Under the pieces are notes generated by a model. The model worked only from the letters and a program-made list of their open reading frames with translations, was not told the DNA's origin and did no database searches. The position numbers and the translations under genes are program-made. A stretch of DNA of 64,000 bases from Alphaproteobacteria bacterium (GTDB lineage Bacteria > Myxococcota_A > UBA796 > UBA2385). Where the stretch lies: assembly GCA_020632755.1 (NCBI GenBank), contig JACKEY010000006.1, positions 124,001 through 188,000 of the forward strand. Reading direction: 5' to 3'. The first letter of the stretch is position 1; each line of letters begins with the position of its first letter. Of this stretch, positions 22,483-30,644 are shown in pieces.

Positions 22483-23759
22483 GACCGCTGCTGCTGGCGC
22501 TGGGCCTGTGCGCCCTGGCACCGCCGGCCCTGGCGGGCATCGACCGCGAGGACGTGCTCGACAACGCCGCCCTGTTCGCCACGCACCCCTGGACCATGGG
22601 CGCGGCCAACCAGACCGCGTCCTGCTCGGCGTCCTATGTGTCGGACTACAGCCCCGGCCAGAGCTACCGGGGCATCCCCTACGACTGGGGCGGGTGGGTC
22701 ACCACCGACGAGTACGACGACGCCCTGGCCGCCGGCTACGGCGCGGGCAGCCACAGCTGGCACGGCGTGCTGTCCTGCACCGTGGGCGTCGACTGCTCGG
22801 GCTTCGTCAGCCAGGCCTGGGAGACGTCCCAGAAGTACGGCACGGCGACCTTCCACCAGGTCACCCACGACATCTCGTCGGCCGACCTGCTGCGCGGCGA
22901 CGCGCTCAACGACGCCGGCAGCCACATCGTGCTGTTCGCGTACCAGTCCGCGGCCGGCATCCCGATCCACTACGAAGCCAACGGCGCCCTGGTGTTCGTG
23001 GACAGCGACCAGGGCTGGTCGGCATTCTCGGGCTACACGCCGATCCGCTTCGACGAGATCGGCGACGACAGCGCGCGCGGCACGACCAGCAGCCCCCACG
23101 AGATCGACGCTTTCCCCTTCGAGGACCTGCGCTGGACGGCGGGTGCGCGCAGCGACAGCTTCGACCACTACAGCTGCGCGCCGGGCACCGACGAGTCGGG
23201 CCCCGAGCAGCTGTACCGGTTCGAGGTGGCCACTGCGGGCACGCTGACCGTGCGGGTGTCCGACGACGACGGGGTGGACGTGGACATCCACGTGCTGTCC
23301 GCGGCGGACCCCGACGCCTGCGTGGCCCGCGACGACCGCGAGCTGTCGGTGGACCTGACCCCCGGCACCTGGTGGATCGCCGCCGACACCTGGGTCGGGA
23401 CCTACGAGTACCCCGGGCCCTACCTGCTGACGGCGACCTTCACGGGCTCGACCGGGGACGCCGGCGGGACCGGCGATGCCCCGGACACCGGGGTCGCGGC
23501 CGCCGACGACGGGGACACCGGCAGCGCCGCGGGCGATGCACCGGGTGGGGGCCAGGGCGGCGGCCCGGACGACCCGCCCTCGGCCGAAGGTGGCTCGGGG
23601 CGGACTCCGGGTGGACCGCGTCCCGGCGACCGGCAGGCCCTCGACGGCATGGGCGGCGGCTGCGACCTGGGCGGCAACCTGGCGTCGGGCGGTGTGCTGC
23701 TCCTGTTGCCGCTGCTGGCCCTGCGCATGCGGCGGGAGCGCCGCCGGGTGAAGGCCTGA
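22479..23759 (+). CDS. Exported NlpC/P60-like amidase with a MYXO-CTERM-type tail
   Basis: A 426-aa exported protein. Signal peptide RPLLLALGLCALAPPALAG is followed by an NlpC/P60-like domain: PYDWGGW, the nucleophile region VGVDCSGFVSQAWETS, and GSHIVLFAYQSA supplying the His. A jelly-roll domain of the pre-peptidase C-terminal type follows (LYRFEVATAGTLTVRVSDDD to YLLTATFTG), then a long D/G/T linker. The end has GGGCDLGGNLASGG, a hydrophobic helix and a basic cluster RRERRR, the plan of MYXO-CTERM sorting tails. It likely cleaves peptidoglycan peptides and is surface-anchored. Overlaps the previous gene by ATGA. Confidence 0.75.
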   Translation: MRPLLLALGLCALAPPALAGIDREDVLDNAALFATHPWTMGAANQTASCSASYVSDYSPGQSYRGIPYDWGGWVTTDEYDDALAAGYGAGSHSWHGVLSCTVGVDCSGFVSQAWETSQKYGTATFHQVTHDISSADLLRGDALNDAGSHIVLFAYQSAAGIPIHYEANGALVFVDSDQGWSAFSGYTPIRFDEIGDDSARGTTSSPHEIDAFPFEDLRWTAGARSDSFDHYSCAPGTDESGPEQLYRFEVATAGTLTVRVSDDDGVDVDIHVLSAADPDACVARDDRELSVDLTPGTWWIAADTWVGTYEYPGPYLLTATFTGSTGDAGGTGDAPDTGVAAADDGDTGSAAGDAPGGGQGGGPDDPPSAEGGSGRTPGGPRPGDRQALDGMGGGCDLGGNLASGGVLLLLPLLALRMRRERRRVKA

Positions 23760-23785
23760 GCACGCGGCCGGCGCCGTCGCCGCAG

Positions 23786-23791
23786 TAGGCT
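23786..23791 (+). promoter_or_regulatory. Predicted -10 element (TAGGCT) of a leaderless mRNA
   Basis: TAGGCT, then GCCTCC, then the ATG at 23798. Identical hexamer and spacing before the TetR gene at 61084. Confidence 0.5.
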
Positions 23792-23797
23792 GCCTCC

Positions 23798-24661
23798 ATG
23801 GCCCAGCACCTCCTCCTCGCCCTGTCCCTGCTCTCCCCGGCCCAGGCGGCCCCCACCTGGCCCGACGGCGCCGTGCTGCTGGTCGACACGACACAGCTGC
23901 TCTACGACGAGCCGGCCACGACCGAGGCCGAACTGCTCGCCCGCGAGGGCATGGTCGGCATCGATCCGCGCTGGCCCCAGGCCCAGGGCGCCGCCGGCTA
24001 CCTGGTGCTGGTCGCCGGCAAGCAGGTGGCCGAGCTGCCGTCGTCGGCGCGGACCTGGAGCGGCAAGGCGCGGGTCGGGCAGCAGGTGGCGGTGCTCGCG
24101 GTCGACGCCGCGGGCGAGGCTGCACCGGTGCTGAAGGCGCGGGTGCAGGGCTTTCCGGGGCTCTCGGCCGACGGGGGCTTCGGAGCGGGTGGGCTGTTCG
24201 GTGCCGACGGGGCGTCCACCAGCGACGAGGCCTTCGTCATCGGCTCGGCTTCGTCCTGGGGCGACGCGACCGACGGCGAGACGGCGGGGGGCATCGGCGG
24301 CCGGCCCGGGGCGCTCATGACCCGGCCGGGCGGCGGCCCTCCCAAGGGCGAGCGCGAGCCGCTGCCCGCGGTGCGCACGGATGCGCTGGAGGCGTCGCCA
24401 GCCCAGGAAGCCGCGGGGCTGCGCCGGCGGCTGACGGTGCTGCACAAGCAGCTGGCCTTCTGCCTGGCGAAGGACGGCGAGGCAGGCAGCGGCAGCCTGG
24501 TCGTGGGCTTCGAGGTGCGCGGCGATGGGACCGTGACCCGGGTGCAGGCCGAGGCGCCCGGCGTGCCGACCGGCGCGGTCGAGTGCGTCGAGGCACACAT
24601 CGCGCGCCTTCGGCTGGCGGCCGAACATGCGGGCGCGGTGCGCTGGACCCTGGTCTGGTGA
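23798..24661 (+). CDS. Exported AgmX/PglI-type C-terminal domain protein
   Basis: A 287-aa exported protein. Signal peptide AQHLLLALSLLSPAQAAP, a beta-rich middle (GYLVLVAGKQVAELPSSA), a Gly-rich linker (about residues 125-195), and a C-terminal module RRRLTVLHKQLAFCLAKDG, GSLVVGFEVRGDGTVTRVQA, VECVEAHIARLRL. This is the AgmX/PglI C-terminal pattern of myxobacterial gliding-associated and TonB-like proteins, with its conserved cysteine pair (FCLAK, ECVEA). Its role is probably envelope-linked. Leaderless start predicted. Confidence 0.65.
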   Translation: MAQHLLLALSLLSPAQAAPTWPDGAVLLVDTTQLLYDEPATTEAELLAREGMVGIDPRWPQAQGAAGYLVLVAGKQVAELPSSARTWSGKARVGQQVAVLAVDAAGEAAPVLKARVQGFPGLSADGGFGAGGLFGADGASTSDEAFVIGSASSWGDATDGETAGGIGGRPGALMTRPGGGPPKGEREPLPAVRTDALEASPAQEAAGLRRRLTVLHKQLAFCLAKDGEAGSGSLVVGFEVRGDGTVTRVQAEAPGVPTGAVECVEAHIARLRLAAEHAGAVRWTLVW

Positions 24662-24669
24662 TTTTCAGT

Positions 24670-24682
24670 TGACCCGCGGTCA
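24670..24682. promoter_or_regulatory. Inverted repeat TGACC-CGC-GGTCA upstream of the SDR gene
   Basis: Short palindrome about 80 bp before the SDR start, overlapping a TTGACC that could serve as a -35. Flanked by a repeated CAGTTG. It may be a regulator site; no regulator gene is adjacent. Confidence 0.3.
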
Positions 24683-24760
24683 GTTGGTGTGCAGTCAGGC
24701 CGGCGTTCCCCGGAACCGTCCGCTTCCTCCCCGCTCCTCCCTCCTCCCCCGGAATCGATC

Positions 24761-25675
24761 ATGTCCCTCGTCGGCCTCTTCAAGGGCAACGGCCCCAACG
24801 GCTTCGGCTACGACACCACCGCCGAGCAGGTCACCGAGGGGCTCGACCTCTCCGGCCAGACCATCCTCATCACCGGCTGCAACAGCGGCCTGGGGCTGGA
24901 GGCGATGCGCGTCCTGACCCTGCGGGGGGCGACGGTGCTCGGGCTGGCCCGTACCAAGGAGAAGGCCGCCGAGGCGGGCGCGACGGTGCCGGGCACGGTG
25001 GTGCCCTACGCCTGCGAGCTGTCCGAGCCCGAGAGCGTGCGGGCGGCCGTCCGGGCCATCCTGGACGACGGGCATCGCATCGACGCGATGATCCTGAACG
25101 CCGGCATCATGGCGCTGCCCAAGCGCACCCTGAAGCACGGCCACGAGCTGCAGTTCCTGACCAACCACCTGGGCCACTTCATCCTGGCGACGGGCCTGCT
25201 GGGCCAGCTGACGGAGAAGGGCCGGGTCGTCGTGCTGTCGAGCGCCGCCCACACCACCACGCCGCGGGGCGGCATCCGGTTCGACGACCTCAGCCTGGAG
25301 CAGGGCTACCAGGCGTGGACGTCCTATGGCCAGAGCAAGCTCGCGAACCTGCTGTTCGCCCGCGCGCTCAGCAAGCGCCTGCCGGCCGGCCAGGTCGCCA
25401 ACGCCGTGCACCCCGGCGTCATCAACACGAACCTGGGCCGGCACATGCCGGGCTTCGCCATGGCCATCTTCGGCACCGCGGGCCGGCTGTTCCTGAAGAC
25501 CACGCCCCAGGGCGCGGCGACCGAGGTCTGGGCCGCGGTGCACCCCGACATGGCCACGGTCAGCGGCGAGTACCTGGCCGACTGCAACATCGCCCGGTCG
25601 AGCGCGCATGGGCGCGACGACGCGCTGGCCGAGCGGCTGTGGACGGTGACCGAAGAGCTGGTGGCCGCGCTGTAG
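24761..25675 (+). CDS. Short-chain dehydrogenase/reductase
   Basis: A 304-aa classical SDR of the retinol dehydrogenase/protochlorophyllide reductase-like group. Motifs: TILITGCNSGLGLEAM (TGxxxGLG cofactor loop), LGLARTKEKAAE with a basic residue favouring NADP, MILNAGIMALP (NAG), VVVLSSAAH (catalytic Ser) and SYGQSKLANLLF (YxxxK). The N-terminal extension MSLVGLFKGNGPNGFGYDT and the segment after the active site are typical of the group. Substrate unknown. A pyrimidine-rich leader with CCCCCGGA precedes the ATG. Convergent with the methyltransferase gene, three bases between stops. Confidence 0.85.
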   Translation: MSLVGLFKGNGPNGFGYDTTAEQVTEGLDLSGQTILITGCNSGLGLEAMRVLTLRGATVLGLARTKEKAAEAGATVPGTVVPYACELSEPESVRAAVRAILDDGHRIDAMILNAGIMALPKRTLKHGHELQFLTNHLGHFILATGLLGQLTEKGRVVVLSSAAHTTTPRGGIRFDDLSLEQGYQAWTSYGQSKLANLLFARALSKRLPAGQVANAVHPGVINTNLGRHMPGFAMAIFGTAGRLFLKTTPQGAATEVWAAVHPDMATVSGEYLADCNIARSSAHGRDDALAERLWTVTEELVAAL

Positions 25676-25678
25676 TGC

Positions 25679-26722
25679 TCAGAGGAACAGCGGCGCGTGG
25701 TGGGCGCGCCAGGTGTCGGCGCCGTCGGGCTCGAGGGCGACCGGCACGAAGAGCTGCAGCGCCCGCTCCTGGCCAGTGACCACGGCGACGTCGTGGGGCG
25801 CGTTGTGGTGCTGCAGGGCCTTGCCGGCGGCGAGGCGGCCGGCCACGAAGGCGCGGTGGTCGGACAGCCGGCGCGACACGAGGTCGGGTCCGGCTGCGGT
25901 GGCGGCGGCCAGCCGGGGACCGATGCGATCGACCAGGTCCGGGTCGAGGTCGACGCCGACGCTCGACCGGCCCGCCACCAGCGCCGCGGCCATGGTCGTG
26001 CCCGTGCCGACGAAGGGGTCCAGCACCACGTCGCCCTGCAGGCTGTACATGTGGATGAGCCGCCAGGGCAGGGCGAAGGGGAAGGCCGCGCTGCGCTCTC
26101 GGCCGGCGCCTTCGAGCTGCTGCCCGACCCCCGGCAGCCCGCGCCACAGGTCGGAGAACCAGTCGTTGCGTTCTTCCCAGAAGAAGGCGCTGCGGCGGCG
26201 GCGCTCGGCGTCGGCCCGGGAGAAGGCCCGCTTGTCGCCCTTGCGCAGGATCAGCACGTACTCGTGCTCGTAGGTCACGTAGGCGCCGCCCGGGAGCATG
26301 CCGGAGCCCATGAACTTGGTCGGGCTGTTGGTCGGCTTGTGCCACAGCAGGTCGGGCAGCACGGAGAAGCCCGCGGCCATGGCGCCCTGCAGGATGCGGG
26401 CGTGGTTGGGCCACAGGGCGAAGCGACCGCCGATCGTCCGCGTGGCGTCCCCGATGTTCAGGCACAAGAGCCCGCCGTCGCACAGGACGCGATGGCAGGC
26501 CGCCCACACGTCGTCGAGGGCGGCGTGCATCGCCGCGAAGGCCGCGGCGCCGTCGTCCTGCGCCAGGGCGGCCGCGCTGTCGGGCGCCATGGCGGCGAAG
26601 GCCGCGTCCCACATGGCGATCATCGGGTAGGGCGGCGACGTCACCACCAGCTGCACGCTGCCGTCGGGCAGGGCGGACAGATCCCGGGCGTCGCCCCGCA
26701 GGGCCCGGTGGAGCGTCCGCAT
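25679..26722 (-). CDS. Site-specific DNA methyltransferase (beta class, N4-cytosine or N6-adenine)
   Basis: A 347-aa DNA methyltransferase. Catalytic motif IV SPPY (LVVTSPPYPM) is near residue 30, and the SAM-binding motif I DPFVGTGTTMAAAL near residue 240, followed by GVDLDPD; this order defines the beta class. The TSPPY variant is most common among N4-cytosine enzymes, but N6-adenine is possible. The target-recognition region lies between (GSGMLPGGAYVTYEHEYVLI, RRRSAFFWEERNDWF). No restriction enzyme or specificity gene is adjacent, so it looks solitary. Its ATG overlaps the stop of the upstream patatin gene (TGATG). Confidence 0.85.
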   Translation of the reverse strand: MRTLHRALRGDARDLSALPDGSVQLVVTSPPYPMIAMWDAAFAAMAPDSAAALAQDDGAAAFAAMHAALDDVWAACHRVLCDGGLLCLNIGDATRTIGGRFALWPNHARILQGAMAAGFSVLPDLLWHKPTNSPTKFMGSGMLPGGAYVTYEHEYVLILRKGDKRAFSRADAERRRRSAFFWEERNDWFSDLWRGLPGVGQQLEGAGRERSAAFPFALPWRLIHMYSLQGDVVLDPFVGTGTTMAAALVAGRSSVGVDLDPDLVDRIGPRLAAATAAGPDLVSRRLSDHRAFVAGRLAAGKALQHHNAPHDVAVVTGQERALQLFVPVALEPDGADTWRAHHAPLFL

Positions 26723-28197
26723 CAGGGGGGGCCCAGGGCGGCCACGCACTCGCGCAGGGTCCGGCCGATCCGCGTCTGGTCGCGGATCGCCGACAGCTTG
26801 GGCCAGGTCGCGCGCTGGCCTTCCAGGATGAAGGTGGCCAGGTCCTCGCGCGAGGGGTTCACCACCATCCGGGCCAGCAGCTCGGGCCGGAAGCGCGGGT
26901 GGATGTCGATGTCGCCGCGGTATTCCTGGGTGATGAGCGCGTGGGCCCGGTCGGCGAGCTGGCCGACGGGGCCACGGCCGCCGCGGGTCACCCGGCGGGC
27001 CAGGTCGGCGGCGAAGGCGCCCTGGGTGCGGGCGGTGCCCGACGCGATGCCGGCGACGGCTGGCACCAGGCCGCGGCGTCCGTGGTGGCGGACCAGCGGC
27101 ATGGCGTGGGGGTTGGTCTGGCTGACGATGAAGTGGTTGACGTTGTGCAGGCGGGCGAGGCGCAGCTTGGGCAGGTCTTCGTAGAGGCTGCCGTCGACCC
27201 AGCGCTCGCTCTCGACGTAGGGGACGATCTCGCCGTCGCGGGTGCGGCGCTGCAGCACGACGGGCGGGAACAGGCCGGGCAGGGCCGAGCTGGCCAGCGC
27301 CGCGCTGGCGATGAGCACGTCGGGGGCGGTGAGGTGGTTGAGCAGCCGCGGCTTCTGGCGGGTCCGGGTCGGGCTGACCGGGATGTTGAGGGCGCGGCCG
27401 GAGTGGGCCCGGGCTTCGGCGAAGGTGGACAGGCCGACGTTGTGCCGCAGCACGTCGTAGAGGGCCTGGGGCTCGAGGAGGGCGCCGCGTTCGAGGGCCA
27501 GGCGCGGCCCCACGGGCTGCAGGCCGTCGAGGCGGATCCGGTCGGTGTCGGCGAACATCTCGGCCAGCTCGGCGTCGTTGCGGGCGCAGACCCCTGCGGC
27601 CACCATCGCGCCGGTGCTGGCGCCGGACAGGATGTCGGGGAGCAGATCGGCGTCGAACAGGGCCTTGACCACCCCCAGGTGGTGGAAGCCCCAGGTGGCG
27701 CCGCCGGACAGCATCAGCGCGCTGCGCCCGTAGACCCGCTCGGCCCGCTGGAAGCGCTCCAGCCGGGCGGCGCGGGGCACGCCCGGGATCTCGTGGCGGG
27801 CCAGCCAGCGCAGGCTGGCCTCGACCTGCTCGATCCACCGCAGCACCAGGTGCTTGGTGCCGGACAGGGCCACCGCGTACAGCTCGGGGGCCGAGATGTC
27901 CTGCTGGTGGCGGTAGACGGTCTCGGTCAGCTTCTCGGCCAGGGTGAGTCCGTCGCCGGCGTCGCGCAGGGCCTGCAGCTGGGCGAGCTCCTGGCGCAGC
28001 AGGGCCGCGTCGTAGTGGGGGCTGTCGTCGTCGGCCCGCCACTGGTCGGCGCCGGTGCGCAGGTCGACCTCGGCGGCGGCGGCCTTCCATTCTGCCCGGG
28101 AGGTGGCCTGTTCCAGCGCCACCCATGCGTCGCGCAGGGCGCGGGCGTCGCGGGTGAACCGCCGCGGCGGCGACAGGGACTGGCGGTCTCGCTCCAT
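26722..28197 (-). CDS. Patatin-like phospholipase with N-terminal DUF3336 domain
   Basis: A 491-aa lipase of the yeast TGL-like patatin group. An N-terminal DUF3336 region (ALRDAWVALEQATSRAEWKA to LRWLARHEIPGVP) is followed by the patatin core: LMLSGGATWGFHHLGVVKAL (oxyanion loop), DILSGASTGAMVAAGV with the GxSxG nucleophile Ser, and ERWVDGSLYEDLP with the DGS catalytic Asp. It hydrolyses acyl chains of phospholipids or neutral lipids, probably at the membrane. It is the first gene of a two-gene unit with the DNA methyltransferase. A TAGGAC lies six bases before the ATG. Confidence 0.9.
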   Translation of the reverse strand: MERDRQSLSPPRRFTRDARALRDAWVALEQATSRAEWKAAAAEVDLRTGADQWRADDDSPHYDAALLRQELAQLQALRDAGDGLTLAEKLTETVYRHQQDISAPELYAVALSGTKHLVLRWIEQVEASLRWLARHEIPGVPRAARLERFQRAERVYGRSALMLSGGATWGFHHLGVVKALFDADLLPDILSGASTGAMVAAGVCARNDAELAEMFADTDRIRLDGLQPVGPRLALERGALLEPQALYDVLRHNVGLSTFAEARAHSGRALNIPVSPTRTRQKPRLLNHLTAPDVLIASAALASSALPGLFPPVVLQRRTRDGEIVPYVESERWVDGSLYEDLPKLRLARLHNVNHFIVSQTNPHAMPLVRHHGRRGLVPAVAGIASGTARTQGAFAADLARRVTRGGRGPVGQLADRAHALITQEYRGDIDIHPRFRPELLARMVVNPSREDLATFILEGQRATWPKLSAIRDQTRIGRTLRECVAALGPP

Positions 28198-28203
28198 GGC
28201 GCT

Positions 28204-28209
28204 GTCCTA
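28204..28209 (-). promoter_or_regulatory. Possible -10 element (TAGGAC), six bases before the 28197 start
   Basis: Minus-strand TAGGAC, then AGCGCC, then ATG. Spacing matches other predicted leaderless starts here, but the last base is C instead of T. Confidence 0.3.
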
Positions 28210-28260
28210 ATGCCCCGGTCCGGGCCCGGCGCGCGCGCCCCGGCTGCGGTAAGCGGACGC

Positions 28261-28998
28261 ATGTCCGACGAGCGCCTCTACGACGACCTGGCCGCGTGGT
28301 GGCCCCTGCTCAGCCCGCCCGAGCACTACGCCGCCGAAGCCCGCGCCTTCCTCACCATCCTGGCGCACGCCCGCGGCCAGGACATCGGCTCGCTGCTGGA
28401 GCTCGGCAGCGGCGGGGGGCACCTGGCGTCCTGCATGCCGGGCGCCCTCGACCTGGTGCTGGTCGACCGGGCGCCGGCCATGCTCGCCGCCAGCCGGGCG
28501 CTCAACCCGGACCGCACCCACGTCGAAGCCGACATGGCCGTCCTGGACCTGGGTCGCACCTTCGACGCGGTGCTGCTGCACGACGCCGTGATGTACCTGA
28601 CCGCACCCGGCGCCCTGGACGCCGCCTGCGCCACCGCGGCGCGGCACCTCGTGCCCGGCGGCGCCTTCCTGGTGCTGCCCGACCTGGTGGCCGACAGCTT
28701 CGAGGAGAGCACGGTGTCCGGCGGCACCGACGCTCCCGATGGCCGTGGCGCCCGGCTGCTGGAGTGGCGCTGGGACCCCGACCCGACCGACGGCCGGTTC
28801 CGCGTCGACATGAACTTCCTGCTGCGCGAGGCGGACGGCACCGTGCGCGCGGTACACGACGTGCACGAGATGGCCCTGTTCGAGCGCAACGACCTGTGGC
28901 GCGCCATCCGCGCCGCCGGGCTGCAGCCGGTCGAGGCCCCGGTGCGCATCGCCGCCGCGCTGGGCAGCGAGGTCTTCCTGGCCCGCAAGCCGGCCTGA
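28261..28998 (+). CDS. Class I SAM-dependent methyltransferase
   Basis: A 245-aa Rossmann-fold methyltransferase. Motif I LLELGSGGGHLA binds SAM, DLVLVDRAPAMLAASRAL is motif II, EADMAVLDLGRTFDAVLLHD is motif III/IV, and the C-terminal sheet carries DLWRAIRAAGLQPVEAPV. An N-terminal YDDLAAWWPLLSPPEHYAAE resembles small-molecule or sugar methyltransferases of the Methyltransf_25 type. Substrate unknown. Diverges from the patatin gene. It stands alone, convergent with trmO. Confidence 0.85.
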   Translation: MSDERLYDDLAAWWPLLSPPEHYAAEARAFLTILAHARGQDIGSLLELGSGGGHLASCMPGALDLVLVDRAPAMLAASRALNPDRTHVEADMAVLDLGRTFDAVLLHDAVMYLTAPGALDAACATAARHLVPGGAFLVLPDLVADSFEESTVSGGTDAPDGRGARLLEWRWDPDPTDGRFRVDMNFLLREADGTVRAVHDVHEMALFERNDLWRAIRAAGLQPVEAPVRIAAALGSEVFLARKPA

Positions 28999-29024
28999 GC
29001 GGGCGCGTCGGTCCCTCGACCCGC

Positions 29025-29573
29025 CTACTCCTCGGCGGGCTCGTGGTGCGGTCCCTCGCCCGCGGGGAAGGGCCGGGTGTCGTCGACCCAGCCCGCGCCG
29101 GCGTCGGGGAAGGCGTCGGCGTAGGGCACGTAGGGCTTGATGTCCAGGACGGGCGTGCCGTCGAGCAGGTCGTGCTCCTCGATGAGCAGCACCTGGCCTT
29201 CGACGCCGACGATGCGCACGCAGGTCAGGCCGATCGGGTTCGGACGGTGCGGCGCCCGGGTGGCCAGCAGGCTGCGGGAGGGACCGCCGCGGGGCGGGGT
29301 GACGCGCGCCTTGCGGGTGCGGCGGTTGAGGTGCAGCCAGGTGATGAGCCAGGCCCGCTCGAAGCCGACGAGGTCGGCGATGGCGTCGGCGGGGATGCCG
29401 GGCAGCAGCTCGACCCGCCCGGGCGAGGCGCCGGTGACGTCGGGCCCGACCCCCTGGCGGGGCGTGCCGAACCGCTCCTTGAAGGGCGACCGCACGACGG
29501 CGATGGGCTGCATCAGGACCTGGTCGGGGGCGTCGACCACGTCGGTGTAGGCCTTGGGCTGCTTGCGGGGCAT
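29025..29573 (-). CDS. trmO: tRNA (adenine37-N6)-methyltransferase TrmO
   Basis: A 182-aa TsaA/TrmO-fold enzyme. Motifs: PIAVVRSPFKERFGTPRQGV near the start, VGFERAWLITWLHLNRR, LLATRAPHRPNPIGLTCVRI (the R-x-P-x-R-P-N-P-I-G signature) and DLLDGTPVLDIKPYVPYADA. TrmO methylates N6 of threonylcarbamoyl-adenosine at position 37 of tRNAs that read ACY codons. The single-domain length fits a minimal form. ATG giving MPRKQPKAY chosen as first in frame. The next gene upstream on the same strand is a hypothetical, 28 bases away. Confidence 0.9.
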   Translation of the reverse strand: MPRKQPKAYTDVVDAPDQVLMQPIAVVRSPFKERFGTPRQGVGPDVTGASPGRVELLPGIPADAIADLVGFERAWLITWLHLNRRTRKARVTPPRGGPSRSLLATRAPHRPNPIGLTCVRIVGVEGQVLLIEEHDLLDGTPVLDIKPYVPYADAFPDAGAGWVDDTRPFPAGEGPHHEPAEE

Positions 29574-29601
29574 GGGCGGTCCGGTGGAGCGGACGGAGGG
29601 C

Positions 29602-30174
29602 CTATCCGCCCCAGCCCGGGACCCGCACGACCGTGCCGTGCACGACCCGGAACACCCGCAGGTGGGGCAGGGGCCGGTCCAGCGAAGGGTCGATGGCCCC
29701 CGGGTGGTCGTCCCAGCGCACCGCGAGCATGGCGCCGTCGGGCACGCCCCAGCCCTCGAGGAAACAGCGCGCGGCTTCGTCGGGGGAGCCGGCGAGCACC
29801 ACGTCCAGGTCGTCGCCGCCGTCGCTGCGGCCGACTTCATAGGCCAGCATGCGGTTGTCGGGGGGAGGGGGCTCGCGGCGAGGAGGGGCCGTCTGCCGCG
29901 GCTGCGCGGTGGTGCGCTGCCACCGAAGGCAGACGCCGGGCTGGATCTCGACCCGGACGCGGGCCCCGTCGTGGAACCGCTCGACGATGGTGCTGGCGGT
30001 CCGGTGCGGCCACTGCCGGGCCGCCGCCTCGGCGATGATCTGGCTGCCACCTGCGTGATCGACGATCAGCTCGACGCCGTCCCCGTTCCACACCCGCGCG
30101 CCGGTGCAGGACAGTCCCGCGGCCTGGAGGCGCGCCAGCACCTCGGCCATGCCCCGTGGGGAAACCATGCTCAT
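29602..30174 (-). CDS. Hypothetical protein, likely cotranscribed with trmO
   Basis: A 190-aa soluble protein. N-terminus MSMVSPRGMAEVLARLQAAG then an alpha/beta part (ARVWNGDGVELIVDHAGGSQ, TIVERFHDGARVRVEIQPGV); a Pro/Arg-rich linker; then a C-terminal part with GDDLDVVLAGSPDEAARCFL and LRVFRVVHGTVVRVP. No motif I recognise. Eight bases before the first ATG is TATCCT, a possible -10. Its stop is 28 bases before trmO, so one transcript is likely. Confidence 0.55.
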   Translation of the reverse strand: MSMVSPRGMAEVLARLQAAGLSCTGARVWNGDGVELIVDHAGGSQIIAEAAARQWPHRTASTIVERFHDGARVRVEIQPGVCLRWQRTTAQPRQTAPPRREPPPPDNRMLAYEVGRSDGGDDLDVVLAGSPDEAARCFLEGWGVPDGAMLAVRWDDHPGAIDPSLDRPLPHLRVFRVVHGTVVRVPGWGG

Positions 30175-30244
30175 CGGGTCGGAGGATACCGCCTGCGACA
30201 GCGTGCTGCAGCAGGTCGGGCCCACAGGTGGACACCGCCCGCGC

Positions 30245-30250
30245 TACGTT
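30245..30250 (+). promoter_or_regulatory. Predicted -10 element (TACGTT) of a leaderless mRNA
   Basis: TACGTT, then GCCGCC, then the GTG at 30257. Confidence 0.5.
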
Positions 30251-30256
30251 GCCGCC

Positions 30257-30610
30257 GTGCTCCTCCTCCTGCTGACCCTCGCTTGCGGCGAGCCCGCGTC
30301 CGACACGGGCGCCGGCGGCATCGACTCTGCCGGTTCGACCAGCGAGATCTGCCAGGATGCGCCCCAGGTCAGCTGGGCGGGCTGGGCCGACGGCTTCTTC
30401 CAGGGCTACTGCCGCAGCTGCCACTCCTCGACGACCCCGGATCGCCGCGGAGCGCCCGAAGGTGTCGACTTCGACACCCTCGACCAGGTGCGTGAGCAGG
30501 CCGACCTCGTCCGCTGGTCCGTCATCGAAGAGGGCCGCATGCCCGTCGGCGGCGGCGTCTACGAAGACGATCTGTACCTGCTCGAGGTCTTCCTGGACTG
30601 CACGCTCTGA
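30257..30610 (+). CDS. Small CxxCH lipoprotein
   Basis: A 117-aa lipoprotein. Signal LLLLLTLACGEPASDTG has the lipobox and the acidic DTG linker. The mature part carries GYCRSCHSSTTPDRRG, a c-type haem-binding CxxCH, and ends in YEDDLYLLEVFLDCTL. A methionine within GRMPVGGG could be the distal ligand, as in small cytochromes. It converges with the DUF1501 gene, whose neighbours also include CxxCH-type proteins, so it probably belongs to the same surface system. The GTG start is supported by the -10 spacing. Confidence 0.75.
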   Translation: MLLLLLTLACGEPASDTGAGGIDSAGSTSEICQDAPQVSWAGWADGFFQGYCRSCHSSTTPDRRGAPEGVDFDTLDQVREQADLVRWSVIEEGRMPVGGGVYEDDLYLLEVFLDCTL

Positions 30611-30644
30611 TCGCGGGGCGCGCTGACCTGCCGGCCGGCGAGCG

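Noticed and set aside
25679..26722. A restriction-modification system.
   Set aside because: Only the methyltransferase is present; neighbours are a lipase and an SDR. No nuclease or specificity gene seen.
26722..28197. Patatin as a CBASS effector (CapV) for the cyclase at 15-932.
   Set aside because: It lies 26 kb away, carries a DUF3336 domain typical of lipid metabolism enzymes, and is coupled to a DNA methyltransferase instead.
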